From NCBI RefSeq assembly GCF_015565955.1, contig NZ_CP064760.1, positions 1,054,001-1,118,000 on the forward strand: 64,000 nucleotides of DNA, read 5' to 3'. The stretch comes from Microbacterium schleiferi (lineage in GTDB: Bacteria; Actinomycetota; Actinomycetes; Actinomycetales; Microbacteriaceae). The translations under genes and the position numbers were made by a program. Of the stretch, positions 22,268-31,676 are shown piece after piece. The notes under the pieces are model-generated. The model made no database searches and had not been told where the DNA came from. It was given only the letters and a program-made list of their open reading frames with translations. Position 1 is the stretch's first letter; each line of letters opens with the position of its first letter.

Positions 22268-22329
22268 TGCGTGCGCCGCGCGTCGTCCACTGGCATCAAC
22301 CGGCTCGGCGGTGCCTCTAAACTGGGCGC

Positions 22330-23145
22330 GTGCTGGAGAACCCGCGATCCCCGCGCGTACGCGCGGTCGCGAAGCTGTCCAAGCGCAGCGCCCGCCACGA
22401 GACCGGACTCTTCTTGCTCGAGGGCCCGCAGTCCGTCCGAGAGGCTCTCACGTACCGCCCGGACGCGCTCGTCGAGCTGTACGCGACGCCGGCCGCGCTG
22501 GACCGGCACACCGACATCCGTGACGCGGCACGAACCGCGGGTCTGGATCCCGACCTGGCCAGCGAAGCGGTCCTGGATGCCATGGCCGATACGGTGACGC
22601 CTCAGGGGATCATCGCGGTCGCGCGTCAGACGCCGTCCACCGTGGCCGAGGTGTTCGCCGCTCTGCCGCGCCTGGTCGCGATCTGCGAGCAGGTGCGCGA
22701 TCCCGGGAATCTTGGCACCATCATCCGTGCCGCGGACGCTGCGGGAGCCGATGCTGTTGTGCTCACGGGCAAGTCGGTCGACCCCTACAACCCGAAGGTC
22801 GTGCGCTCCACGACCGGTTCCCTGTTCCACCTGCCGATCGCGGTGGGAGTCGAGCTGTCGGAGGCTGTCGAGCGGGCGCACGCGGCAGGGGTTCGGGTCG
22901 TCGCCGCGGATGTCGACGGGACCGACTTCCTCGCATCGCGTGACGTGCTGGCAGAGCCCACGGCGTGGCTGTTCGGCAACGAAGCACGCGGTCTTGAAGA
23001 GGATGCCCTGTCGCACGCCGATCTGTCTCTGCGTCTGCCGATCTATGGCAAGGCCGAGTCGCTCAATCTCGCGACGGCGGCGAGCGTGTGTCTCTACGAG
23101 ACGGCCTTCGCCCAGCGCTCCATCCGGGTGGGTTCCCTCGGCTGA
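22330..23145 (+). CDS. SPOUT/TrmH-family RNA 2'-O-methyltransferase
   Basis: A 271-residue methyltransferase of the SpoU class. An N-terminal L30e-like substrate-binding domain (HETGLFLLEGPQSVREAL) precedes the knotted catalytic domain with motif 1 QVRDPGNLGTIIRAADAAG, motif 2 WLFGNEARGLEEDAL and motif 3 LRLPIYGKAESLNLATAAS. The target is probably a 23S rRNA ribose (RlmB-like) but tRNA cannot be excluded. GTG 22330 lies 6 nt behind TAAACT (22318-22323), a leaderless arrangement. It is placed between rplT and pheS, the usual actinobacterial site for this gene. Confidence 0.88.
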   Translation: MLENPRSPRVRAVAKLSKRSARHETGLFLLEGPQSVREALTYRPDALVELYATPAALDRHTDIRDAARTAGLDPDLASEAVLDAMADTVTPQGIIAVARQTPSTVAEVFAALPRLVAICEQVRDPGNLGTIIRAADAAGADAVVLTGKSVDPYNPKVVRSTTGSLFHLPIAVGVELSEAVERAHAAGVRVVAADVDGTDFLASRDVLAEPTAWLFGNEARGLEEDALSHADLSLRLPIYGKAESLNLATAASVCLYETAFAQRSIRVGSLG

Positions 23146-23178
23146 TCGCGCGTTCTGGCCTCGGTAGACTCGACTCTC

Positions 23179-24219
23179 GTGTCCGACGCCCCAGAGATCA
23201 CCCCCGAGGCCGTAGCGGCGGCGACCGATGCGGCTCTTGCCGCGATCGCCGCTGCCGCCGACTCCGCCGCCCTCAAGTCCGCTCGCGCGGCTCACGTCGG
23301 CGACGGGTCGCCGCTTGCTCGCCTGAACGCCAGGTTGCGTGATGTGGCTCCGGAACGCAAAGCCGAGTTCGGCAAGCTCATCGGGCAAGCGCGCGGCCGG
23401 GTGACCCAAGCGCTCGCGGCGCGCGAGGCCGAGATCGAGGCGGCGGAGCTCACCGCGCGGCTCGAGGCCGAGGCGATCGACATCACGGCGCTGCCGACGC
23501 GTGCGCGCGTCGGCGCGCGGCATCCGTTGACCCTCCTGCAGGAGGAGATCTCGGACGTCTTCGTCGGTATGGGGTGGGAGGTCGCGGAGGGCCCCGAGCT
23601 CGAGCACGAGTGGTTCAACTTCGACGCCCTGAACTTCGACGTCGACCACCCGGCACGCCAGATGCAGGACACCTTCTTCGTCGACCCCGTCGAGCGCCAC
23701 CTCGTGATGCGCACGCACACGAGTCCCGTGCAGGTGCGCTCGATGCTCGATCGCGAGCTCCCGGTCTACGTCGTGTGCCCGGGACGGGTGTACCGCACCG
23801 ACGAGTTCGATGCCACCCACCTGCCGGTGTTCTCGCAGGTCGAGGGCCTCGTGATCGACAGGGGCATCACGATGGCGCACCTCAAGGGCACCCTGGATCA
23901 CTTCGCGCGCGTCCTGTTCGGCCCGGAGGCAAAGACACGCCTGCGCACGAACTACTTCCCCTTCACCGAGCCCAGCGCTGAGCTCGACCTCTGGCATCCG
24001 ACCTTCAAGGGCGGCGCGCGCTGGATCGAGTGGGGCGGCTGCGGGATGGTGAACCCGAACGTCCTCCGCGCGGCGGGAATCGACCCCGAGGAGTACTCCG
24101 GTTTCGCGTTCGGGATGGGGATCGAGCGCACGCTCATGTTCCGCAGCGATGTGAAAGACATGCGCGACATGGCCGAGGGCGATGTGCGCTTCAGCGAGCA
24201 GTTCGGGATGGTGGTGTGA
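23179..24219 (+). CDS. pheS: Phenylalanyl-tRNA synthetase alpha subunit
   Basis: A 346-residue class II synthetase subunit carrying the catalytic site of the alpha2-beta2 enzyme. The N-terminal coiled coil is Ala-rich (EAVAAATDAALAAIAAAADS). Motif 2 is in YRTDEFDATHLPVFSQVEG and motif 3 in GFAFGMGIERTLMFR. The segment HPARQMQDTFFV is characteristic of PheS. The start is GTG, with TAGACT 8 nt upstream. The stop overlaps the pheT ATG (TGATG), coupling the two subunits. Confidence 0.97.
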   Translation: MSDAPEITPEAVAAATDAALAAIAAAADSAALKSARAAHVGDGSPLARLNARLRDVAPERKAEFGKLIGQARGRVTQALAAREAEIEAAELTARLEAEAIDITALPTRARVGARHPLTLLQEEISDVFVGMGWEVAEGPELEHEWFNFDALNFDVDHPARQMQDTFFVDPVERHLVMRTHTSPVQVRSMLDRELPVYVVCPGRVYRTDEFDATHLPVFSQVEGLVIDRGITMAHLKGTLDHFARVLFGPEAKTRLRTNYFPFTEPSAELDLWHPTFKGGARWIEWGGCGMVNPNVLRAAGIDPEEYSGFAFGMGIERTLMFRSDVKDMRDMAEGDVRFSEQFGMVV

Positions 24220-26753
24220 TGCGCGTTCCGCTCTCGTGGCTCCGCGAGTTCGTCGAGGTCCCCTCCGAAGCCACCCCCGAGGATGTCTTGGCGTCACTGG
24301 TCTCGGTGGGCTTCGAAGAGGAGGACATCCACCGATTCGAGCTGTCGGGCCCGATCGTCGTCGGTGAGGTTCTCGCGTTCGTCGAGGAGCCCCAGTCCAA
24401 CGGCAAGACCATCCGGTGGTGCCAGGTGCGGGTCGCGAGCGGCGAGGGTACGGATGCCGAGCCCGCGGTCCGCGGCATCGTCTGCGGCGCGAGCAACTTC
24501 TTCGTCGGCGACAAGGTCGTCGTGACCCTTCCCGGCTCGGTGCTTCCCGGCCCGTTCCCGATTGCGGCGCGCAAGACCTATGGACACGTCTCGGACGGCA
24601 TGATCGCCTCGGCCAAGGAGCTCGGGCTCGGTCAAGAGCACTCGGGCATCCTGCGCCTGGTGGAGATCGGCGTCGATGCGCCGGTCGGTTCGGACGCGAT
24701 AGCCCTGCTCGGGTTGGACGACGAGGCAGTCGAGATCAACGTGACCCCCGACCGCGGGTACGCGCTCTCGATCCGCGGCGTTGCGCGGGAGTATTCGCAC
24801 GCCACGGGCGCGACCTTCCGCGACCCCGCGGACAGGCCGTGGGATGAGGTCGACCCGGGCGAGGGCTTCTCGATCACCGTCGACGACGCGAACCCCATCC
24901 GCGGCCGCGTCGGCGCTTCCGAGTTCGTCGCGCGGCTCGTTCGCGACGTGGATGCTGCCAAGCCGACGCCCCCGTGGATGATCACCCGGCTCGCTCTTGC
25001 CGGTGTGCGCCCGCTCGGCATCCTGATTGACATCACGAACTACGTGATGCTCGAGCTCGGCAACCCGATCCACGGGTACGACTACGACGCCCTCCGGGGC
25101 GGAATCACCGTTCGTCGCGCTCGCGCCGGCGAGAAGCTCGAGACCCTCGACGGACAGGTGCGCACCCTCAGCACGGAGGACCTGCTCATCACCGATGAGT
25201 CGGGCCCGATCGGCCTCGCGGGCGTGATGGGCGGCGCCACGACCGAGATGGGGTCAGCGACCCGCACCGTGCTCATCGAAGCCGCCACGTTCGATCCCGT
25301 GTCGATCGCGCGGACGGCCCGCCGGCATAAGCTGCCGTCCGAAGCCTCGCGGCGTTTCGAGCGCGGCGTCGACCCCGCGATTCCGTTCGTCGCCGCCCGT
25401 CGGGTTGCCGACCTCATGGTCCAGCTGGCCGGCGGGACACTGGACACCGCGTTCGGCGGTGCCCTGCGTGCCGGGCATGAACAGCCCGCGATCGAGCTGC
25501 CCCGCGGGTTCGTCTCGGGGCTGATCGGCGTCGACTACACGGTTGACCAGATCGTGGAGGCCCTGCGGCTGATCGGCTGTGACATCCAGGATGCCGACAG
25601 CGACGCGAGCGCACCGTGGCTCGTCTTCCCGCCGTCGTGGCGACCTGACCTGACCGACCGGTGGACGCTTGCCGAAGAGGTGGCGCGCATCCACGGGCTC
25701 GACCAGGTGCCCTCGGTCCTCCCCACCCCACCCTCCGGGCGCGGGCTGACTGCCGCGCAGCGTGCGCGGCGTCGGGTGTCGAACGCTCTGGCTGCCGCCG
25801 GCTACGTCGAGACGCCCTCGTTCCCGTTCGCCACGGCCGAGAGCAACGACCTCCACGGCAGCGCTGACGGGCGGCGCCTCCCGAGCATCAAACTCGCGAA
25901 CCCCCTCGACGGGCAGCTGCCCTACCTTCGGCGTTCGCTCATCCCGGGGCTGTTGCAGGTTGCGCACCGGAACCTCTCCCGCGGGCTCGTGGATCTCGCA
26001 CTCTTCGAGACCGGTGTCGTGTTCGTGCCGGCAGACGGCGTGGAGTACGGCACGCCGTTCGTTCCGCCGCTGGGGGTCCGACCCGATGCGGCGACCCTCG
26101 CGGCCCTGGACGCGTCGATTCCCTCGCAGCCGCGCCACGTCGCGATCCTGCTGACGGGGATGCGGGTGTCGAAGCAGCCAGGCCAGGCGGCCGAGGCGGC
26201 AGACCTCGCCGATGTCATCGACGCGGTTCGCACGGTCGCCGCCGCAGCGGGCGTCGAGGTGACGATCGATCAGACGCGGCGCGCCGCGCTGCATCCCGGC
26301 CGAGCAGGCACCGTGCGTGTCGGTGAGGTCGCGGTGGGCTATGTCGGCGAGCTCCTGCCCTCCGTCGCCGCCGATGCCGACCTACCGGGTCGTGTCGTCG
26401 TCGCCGAGCTGGACCTTGACCTCATGCTCTCGCTCGCGGGGGAGCGGGTCGTGGCAGCATCCCTGTCGGGGTTCCCGGCGGCGACGCAGGATGTGTCGCT
26501 CGTCGTGTCGGCGACGGTTCCTGCGGCAGAGGTCGAAGCGGCGCTCGTGTCGGGCGCCGGCGATCTGCTCGAGGCGGTGCGACTCGTGGACGACTACCGC
26601 GGGTCCGGTGTCGCAGAGGGGACGAAGAGTCTGACCTTCGCGCTGCGCTTCCGCGCCCCTGACCGCACGCTCACGGCTGCGGAGGCGACCGAGGCCAAGC
26701 TCGCCGGCGTTGCCGTCGCCGAGGATCGCTTTCAGGCTCACATCCGGGAGTGA
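24219..26753 (+). CDS. pheT: Phenylalanyl-tRNA synthetase beta subunit
   Basis: 844 residues, normal for the bacterial form. Domain order: MRVPLSWLREFVE N-terminus, EMAP-like tRNA-binding OB domain (about residues 40-160), B3/B4 editing domain (GIRV-like region with ITNYVMLELGNPIHGYD), B5 domain (PSWRPDLTDRWTLAEEVARI), the catalytic-like core (FPFATAESNDLHG to FETGVVFVPADG), and a C-terminal anticodon-binding FDX-ACB domain (FPAATQDVSLVVSATVPAAE to LRFRAPDRTLTAAE). The ATG at 24219 overlaps the pheS stop. The open frame upstream of that ATG is a shadow of pheS. Confidence 0.97.
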   Translation: MRVPLSWLREFVEVPSEATPEDVLASLVSVGFEEEDIHRFELSGPIVVGEVLAFVEEPQSNGKTIRWCQVRVASGEGTDAEPAVRGIVCGASNFFVGDKVVVTLPGSVLPGPFPIAARKTYGHVSDGMIASAKELGLGQEHSGILRLVEIGVDAPVGSDAIALLGLDDEAVEINVTPDRGYALSIRGVAREYSHATGATFRDPADRPWDEVDPGEGFSITVDDANPIRGRVGASEFVARLVRDVDAAKPTPPWMITRLALAGVRPLGILIDITNYVMLELGNPIHGYDYDALRGGITVRRARAGEKLETLDGQVRTLSTEDLLITDESGPIGLAGVMGGATTEMGSATRTVLIEAATFDPVSIARTARRHKLPSEASRRFERGVDPAIPFVAARRVADLMVQLAGGTLDTAFGGALRAGHEQPAIELPRGFVSGLIGVDYTVDQIVEALRLIGCDIQDADSDASAPWLVFPPSWRPDLTDRWTLAEEVARIHGLDQVPSVLPTPPSGRGLTAAQRARRRVSNALAAAGYVETPSFPFATAESNDLHGSADGRRLPSIKLANPLDGQLPYLRRSLIPGLLQVAHRNLSRGLVDLALFETGVVFVPADGVEYGTPFVPPLGVRPDAATLAALDASIPSQPRHVAILLTGMRVSKQPGQAAEAADLADVIDAVRTVAAAAGVEVTIDQTRRAALHPGRAGTVRVGEVAVGYVGELLPSVAADADLPGRVVVAELDLDLMLSLAGERVVAASLSGFPAATQDVSLVVSATVPAAEVEAALVSGAGDLLEAVRLVDDYRGSGVAEGTKSLTFALRFRAPDRTLTAAEATEAKLAGVAVAEDRFQAHIRE

Positions 26754-26908
26754 GCAGCATCCCCCGGGGCCGTCCCGGGCGCGTCGTGAGGGGGCGGCGC
26801 GGGCTCGGCTCCCACGCGGGCGGAGCTGGGCCGCTACGCTGGCCACGGGTCAGGGCGGAGGCGCCGGGCCTCAGCCGTGACACACCGACCGCTTAAGGAG
26901 CTGCGCCG

Positions 26909-29797
26909 ATGTCGTCGTTCCTCTATCGGGTAGGCAGGTTCGCGGCCCGCCGACGGTGGACGGTCATCGTCCTGTGGATCGCCGTGGTCGTCGGCGCCTC
27001 AACGCTGGCTGGCGTGCTCGGCAACCATCTGCAGTCGAGCTTCACCGTGCCCGGTACACAAGCGCAGTCGGCTCTGGATGCCCTGGAACAGCGCTTTCCG
27101 CAGATCAGCGGCGCCAGCGCGAAGGTCGTCGTCGCGGCGCCCTCGGGTGAGCAGATCTCGACGAGCGAGAACCTGATCGTCACGGCTTGCGAGGACATTG
27201 CAGCCCTCGATGACGTCGTCGCCGTCACGTGTCCGTACGCGATGGCCGCGAGCGGTGCGACCGCGGCATCCGATGGCGCTGCCTCACAGGTCTCGGCAAG
27301 CGGCGAGATGGCGTTCATTTCGGTCCAGCTCTCGGTCGCCTCCACCGACATCCCCGACACGCTCGTGGCCTCGGTCACGCAGGCCACCGAGCCGATGGCG
27401 GACGCGGGGCTGACCGTTGCTGTCTCGGGTCTTGCCGCCAGTTCGTCGTCGGGGGTCGACTGGACTGAGCTGGCCGGCATGGGGGTGGCCTACATCGTGC
27501 TGGCCATCACGTTCGGGTCCCTGATCGCCGCGGGTATTCCGCTGGTGACCGCAGCACTCGGCGTCGGGCTCGCGGCGAGCGCCATCACGATCGTCGCGGC
27601 TCTCGTTCCGGTCTCTTCGACAGCCCCGGTCCTTGCGACGATGCTGGGCCTGGCTGTCGGTATCGACTACGCCCTCCTGATCACTTCACGGCACCGAGAC
27701 AATCTGCGACAGGGGATGGATCCGGCCGAATCGGTAGCGGTTGCCATCGCGACGGCTGGGACGGCGGTCGTCTTTGCCGGGATGACGGTCATGATCGCCC
27801 TCGTGGGGCTCGGAGTGGCGGGCATTCCGTTCCTCACGGTCATGGGCCTCGGGGCTGCTGGCGCGGTGCTGACGGCGCTGCTCGTGGCTGTGACCCTGCT
27901 GCCGGCGATCCTCTCGCTCCTCGGTCGCCGGCTCATCCCGCGGGGCCGGATGGCTCGCCGGGGGAGTGAACCGGCGCGCACGGCGCGGTGGGTGCGGATC
28001 GTGACCCGCCAGCCGCTTCTGACCGCGATCGGTGTCACCGCGCTGCTCGCGGTGGTAGCGATCCCGGCATCCGGACTGCGTCTGACGCTGCCCGATGCCG
28101 GATACGACCCGCCCGGAACCGAAGCGCGCGTCGCCTACGACCTTCTCGACGAGGGGTTCGGGCCCGGCTTCAACGGCCCGCTGCTGGTGACCGCCGACAT
28201 CTCCCGCACGCTGCAGATCGAGCAGGCTCTCGACGCGCTCCAGGATGCGTTCTCGGGGGTTCCCGGGATCACGGCGGTGTCCCAGGCGTTCCCGAACGAA
28301 GCCCTCGACATGGCAGTTGTGACCATCACCCCCGACAGCTCGCCGTCCTCCGAGCAGACTGCGCAGCTCGTGCAGACGTTGCGCGACCGGGCAGCCACGT
28401 TCGAGGCGGCGAACGGTTTCACATACGAGGTCACCGGCCAAACGGCCCTCGCCATCGACATCTCCGATCGCCTGGGTGCGGCGATGCTGCCGTTCGCGAT
28501 CGTTGTCGTGGGGCTGAGCCTGGTGCTGCTGACGATCATGTTCCGCTCGATCGCCGTCCCGATCACCGCGACCTTCGGCTACCTCCTGACCGTCGGCGCC
28601 GGGCTCGGGATCGCCACCGTGGTGTTCGAGTGGGGATGGGGGGCGTCCCTTCTCGGGGTCGGCAAGGTCGGCCCGGTGATCAGCTTCATGCCGATCCTCG
28701 TCATGGCCGTGCTGTTCGGGCTCGCGATGGACTACCACGTGTTCTTGGTGTCGCGGATGCGCGAACGCTTCGTTGATGCCGGGGACGCGCGCGCGGCTGT
28801 CCTCGACGGTTTCTCGGCCTCCGCGCGCGTCATTACCGCTGCCGCGCTCATCATGTTCTCGGTCTTCTTCTCGTTCGTCCCCGGCGGCAACGCCATCATC
28901 CAGCCGATCGCCCTGGCGCTCGCGGTGGGTGTGCTCATCGATGCCTTTGTGGTGCGGATGACGCTCATCCCCGCCCTGATGGCGCTGCTCGGCGCGCGGG
29001 CCTGGTGGCTGCCGCGGTGGCTCGAGAAGGCTCTTCCCGACGCCGATATCGAGGGCGAGGCCGTGCGTCGGATGCTCGATCAGCGAGAGTGGCGCGAAGC
29101 AGACAGCGAGACCCGCGGCCAGGGCATCCACGCGCACGAGGCGACGTTCGGCGACTCCGCGCCTCTCACTGTCGATGTGCCCAGCTCCGGGGTCCTCCTG
29201 GTCCACGGACCCGAGGCTGCAGCCGTATGCGCGGGTCTGTCGGGGCGGATCCCCGACGTGGCCGGTGATCTCGCGATCGGCGGCCGGCTCATTCCGTTCG
29301 AGCGGGAGCCGCTGTCGCGGGTCTCGATTCTGGTTCCGGCGCTGCCGACCCCGACGGATGCGAGCACGCTTGTCGAGCACGTGCGGCGGGTCGTGCGTCT
29401 GGACGGGAGATCGGGCGACCACCGCGAGCGGGCGCGCCGGGCGATCGAGATCTGGGGTGACCTCTCGGCTGGCCCGGGCGTTCTCGATGAGTTCGATGTG
29501 CCGATGTCGGTTCTCGATGAGCACCAGCGATGGACTCTCGATGCCGCCGCCGCTCTTGCCTCGGCGGCGGAGGTGACAGTCCTCGATATGCGCCGGCGGC
29601 CGGATCAACCGGGGATGCTGGATCGCATCCTGCGCGCCGCGTCGCCCTCGACGACGATCGTGATCGCCCTGACCGAGACAGCCGTCGAGCCCGCCGTTTC
29701 CCTGGCATCTCCCGGGCGCCCCGTGCGTGTCATCCGGGCAGATCCGGCGGCGGATGTTCCCCGTAGCCAGCACGCGACGGACGAGGTGGTCGTATGA
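26909..29797 (+). CDS. MMPL/RND transporter with a degenerate ABC-ATPase-like C-terminal domain
   Basis: 962 residues. Two MMPL halves are present: a first helix (WTVIVLWIAVVVGASTLAG), an extracytoplasmic loop, five helices with the proton-relay motif GIDYALLITSRH; then the second half with AMDYHVFLVSRMRERF and a C-terminal helix bundle ending about residue 700. The remaining 240 residues are soluble. Residues about 750-950 follow the order of an ABC nucleotide-binding domain: VPSSGVLLVHGPEAAAVCAG where a Walker A loop would be, DLAIGGRLIP, LDEHQRWTLDAAAALASA where LSGGQ would be, AEVTVLDMRR where Walker B would be, and TTIVIALTE. The key Gly-Lys-Thr/Ser, signature motif and catalytic Glu are missing. 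It overlaps the YhgE gene by 4 bp. The substrate is unknown. A ribosome site (TAAGGAG) precedes the ATG. Confidence 0.85.
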   Translation: MSSFLYRVGRFAARRRWTVIVLWIAVVVGASTLAGVLGNHLQSSFTVPGTQAQSALDALEQRFPQISGASAKVVVAAPSGEQISTSENLIVTACEDIAALDDVVAVTCPYAMAASGATAASDGAASQVSASGEMAFISVQLSVASTDIPDTLVASVTQATEPMADAGLTVAVSGLAASSSSGVDWTELAGMGVAYIVLAITFGSLIAAGIPLVTAALGVGLAASAITIVAALVPVSSTAPVLATMLGLAVGIDYALLITSRHRDNLRQGMDPAESVAVAIATAGTAVVFAGMTVMIALVGLGVAGIPFLTVMGLGAAGAVLTALLVAVTLLPAILSLLGRRLIPRGRMARRGSEPARTARWVRIVTRQPLLTAIGVTALLAVVAIPASGLRLTLPDAGYDPPGTEARVAYDLLDEGFGPGFNGPLLVTADISRTLQIEQALDALQDAFSGVPGITAVSQAFPNEALDMAVVTITPDSSPSSEQTAQLVQTLRDRAATFEAANGFTYEVTGQTALAIDISDRLGAAMLPFAIVVVGLSLVLLTIMFRSIAVPITATFGYLLTVGAGLGIATVVFEWGWGASLLGVGKVGPVISFMPILVMAVLFGLAMDYHVFLVSRMRERFVDAGDARAAVLDGFSASARVITAAALIMFSVFFSFVPGGNAIIQPIALALAVGVLIDAFVVRMTLIPALMALLGARAWWLPRWLEKALPDADIEGEAVRRMLDQREWREADSETRGQGIHAHEATFGDSAPLTVDVPSSGVLLVHGPEAAAVCAGLSGRIPDVAGDLAIGGRLIPFEREPLSRVSILVPALPTPTDASTLVEHVRRVVRLDGRSGDHRERARRAIEIWGDLSAGPGVLDEFDVPMSVLDEHQRWTLDAAAALASAAEVTVLDMRRRPDQPGMLDRILRAASPSTTIVIALTETAVEPAVSLASPGRPVRVIRADPAADVPRSQHATDEVVV

Positions 29798-31626
29798 CGG
29801 GCCTGTCGGGCCTGCTGGCCGGTGGCGGCCGTGGGCGGGCGATTGCGCTCGCGGTCTTCGCGATCGTCATCCCGCTGCTGGTCATGCTGACGCTGCTGCC
29901 GCGTCAGACCCAGGAGCAGGTTCCGGTCGCGATCGTGAATCTCGATGTTCCGATCGAGAGTGGGAGCACTCCGGTTGCCGCCGGCAAGCTCGTGACCGAG
30001 AACCTCCTGACGACCAATGACGGGATCGCCTGGACCCTGACCGATACGGCGACGGCCGATCAGGGGCTGGCGATGGGGACCTACCTTGCCGTCGTGACGA
30101 TCCCCGCCGATTTCTCGAAGGACGTCGCAACCCTCGGCACTGACGCGCCCACGCAGGCTGACCTGACCGTGCAGACCAGCACCCGCCACGGCTATCTGTC
30201 GGGAGTGCTGGCCGAGGCGCTGGCGGCCGGACTGCCCCGTGGCGTGGAAGCCCAGCTCACCTCGGGATATGTCTCGGGCACGCTGGAGGCGTTCACGGAA
30301 CTGCACACCGGCATCGGCCAGGCCGCCGACGGCGCGGGAGAGCTGGCGAGCGGGATCACCGACGCCGCTGGCGGAGCGGCTGTGCTCGCCCAGGGGCAGC
30401 GGGAGCTGGTCACGGGCCTCGAGGGGATCGGAACGGTGCTTCGCGCCCTCCCGACCGGCGTTCGCGATCTGGGTGCGCTTAGTTCGGCGGCCGGATCTGA
30501 CGCAGCTGCGCTCGCGGGATCGCTGGCCGGTGCCGCGATCGACGCCGAGGCGCTCTCGCTCGCGCAGGATGCCGGGGTGGCAAACCTCGACGTCCTGGCC
30601 GCACTGATCTCCGCGGACCCGACGGCCCCGGCGGGTGATCTGCTCGATGACATCCTCGCGCTGCGCGGCGGCGCGGCAGCCATCGCGTCGGACCTCCAGA
30701 ATCAGGCGGGAGCCCTCGCCGGTGACGCTGTCGATGCCGCCGAGCTCGCGGTCGGCGCTGACGCGGTCGCCGACCTCGCCGGACCCGCGGCATCCGCCCT
30801 GACGGAGGTCGCCGCAGCTCAGCAAGCCGCGGTCTCCGGCGCATCCGATATCGCGACGGGCATGGCGGATCTGGCAACAGGCCTCGAGACCGCGGGCGGT
30901 GCCGCGGGTGACCTTGCCAGCGGACTGGATGAGGCAGCATCCAGCATCCCCAGCTACTCAAGCGCCCAGCAGCAGAGCATCGCGAACACTGTCGCGTCGC
31001 CGATCGGGGTCACCACCACGAGCATCGGCGGACCCGACTCCGCACTGGCTGCTGCCGTCGCTGCCCTGGCGCCGGTCTCGCTGTGGCTGGGAGCCCTCGC
31101 GACCTTCCTGGTCGTGGCGCCCTTTGCCCGGGCCTCTCTTGTGACCCCGGCGACCTCCGCGCACATCGCCGCTGACGCTGCTCTGGTGGCGCTGGGCATC
31201 GCGGCGGTGCAATCCCTGCTCGTCTGGCTCGGCATCGCGGTGCTCGGTATCGTTCCGGACCGGATCGCCGTGGCCTACGGGCTGACCCTTGCCGTCGCGG
31301 TGTCGTTCGCGCTGTTCCATCAGGCCCTCACGGCTCTGTTCGGCCGCGCGGGTCTCATCGTCTCGGTCCTCGCTCTGGGCATTCAGCTCGTCGCCGCGGG
31401 GACCCTCCAACCGGTGACTGATGGGTCGCTGGCTGCCACACCGTTCTCGATCTTGCCGCTGAGTATCGCCCTGCAAGGTGCCGATGCCCTCGTGGGCGGG
31501 TCGTTGCACGAGGTACTGGGGGCCGCGGTCGGGCTGCTCATCTGGGCAGCTCTCGCCTTCGCGGGCACCGTGATCGGCGTCCGCAGGGCCCGCGCTCGGG
31601 CCGTGAGCGCGCTGCTTCCGGCGTGA
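29794..31626 (+). CDS. YhgE/Pip-family ABC-2-type membrane protein
   Basis: 610 residues. One N-terminal helix (AIALAVFAIVIPLLVMLTLL) is followed by a roughly 370-residue extracytoplasmic region with VPVAIVNLDVPI and long alanine-rich helical stretches (SGITDAAGGAAVLAQGQREL, SDIATGMADLATGLETAGG). At least five C-terminal helices follow, from PVSLWLGALATFLVVAPFA to GLLIWAALAFAGTVIGV. This is the layout of phage-infection-protein (Pip)/YhgE, related to ABC-2 permeases. It starts inside the last codons of the MMPL gene (ATGA), so both are made together. No intact ATPase gene is adjacent; the only ATPase-like region is the decayed tail of the MMPL protein. Confidence 0.85.
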   Translation: MTGLSGLLAGGGRGRAIALAVFAIVIPLLVMLTLLPRQTQEQVPVAIVNLDVPIESGSTPVAAGKLVTENLLTTNDGIAWTLTDTATADQGLAMGTYLAVVTIPADFSKDVATLGTDAPTQADLTVQTSTRHGYLSGVLAEALAAGLPRGVEAQLTSGYVSGTLEAFTELHTGIGQAADGAGELASGITDAAGGAAVLAQGQRELVTGLEGIGTVLRALPTGVRDLGALSSAAGSDAAALAGSLAGAAIDAEALSLAQDAGVANLDVLAALISADPTAPAGDLLDDILALRGGAAAIASDLQNQAGALAGDAVDAAELAVGADAVADLAGPAASALTEVAAAQQAAVSGASDIATGMADLATGLETAGGAAGDLASGLDEAASSIPSYSSAQQQSIANTVASPIGVTTTSIGGPDSALAAAVAALAPVSLWLGALATFLVVAPFARASLVTPATSAHIAADAALVALGIAAVQSLLVWLGIAVLGIVPDRIAVAYGLTLAVAVSFALFHQALTALFGRAGLIVSVLALGIQLVAAGTLQPVTDGSLAATPFSILPLSIALQGADALVGGSLHEVLGAAVGLLIWAALAFAGTVIGVRRARARAVSALLPA

Positions 31627-31640
31627 GCGGGTGCGTCGAT

Positions 31641-31670
31641 TTGCTACGTCCCGGCTCTGATCGGTACTCT
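31641..31670 (+). promoter_or_regulatory. Candidate promoter before the argC leader ORF
   Basis: A -35-like TTGCTA (31641-31646) and a -10-like TACTCT (31665-31670) with an 18-bp spacer. The expected start site falls on or next to the ATG at 31677, six bases after the -10. This is the same spacing seen before several leaderless genes in the window. Confidence 0.5.
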
Positions 31671-31676
31671 CGCGAC

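Noticed and set aside
22192..24297. A 701-codon reverse-strand open frame over the methyltransferase and pheS
   Set aside because: It is the antisense shadow of strongly conserved genes; GC-rich codon use leaves such frames open. The translation is Arg/His/Gly/Ala-rich with no family motif.
27686..29773. A 695-codon reverse-strand open frame over the MMPL gene
   Set aside because: Antisense shadow; its translation is low-complexity and dominated by Arg, His, Asp and Gln.
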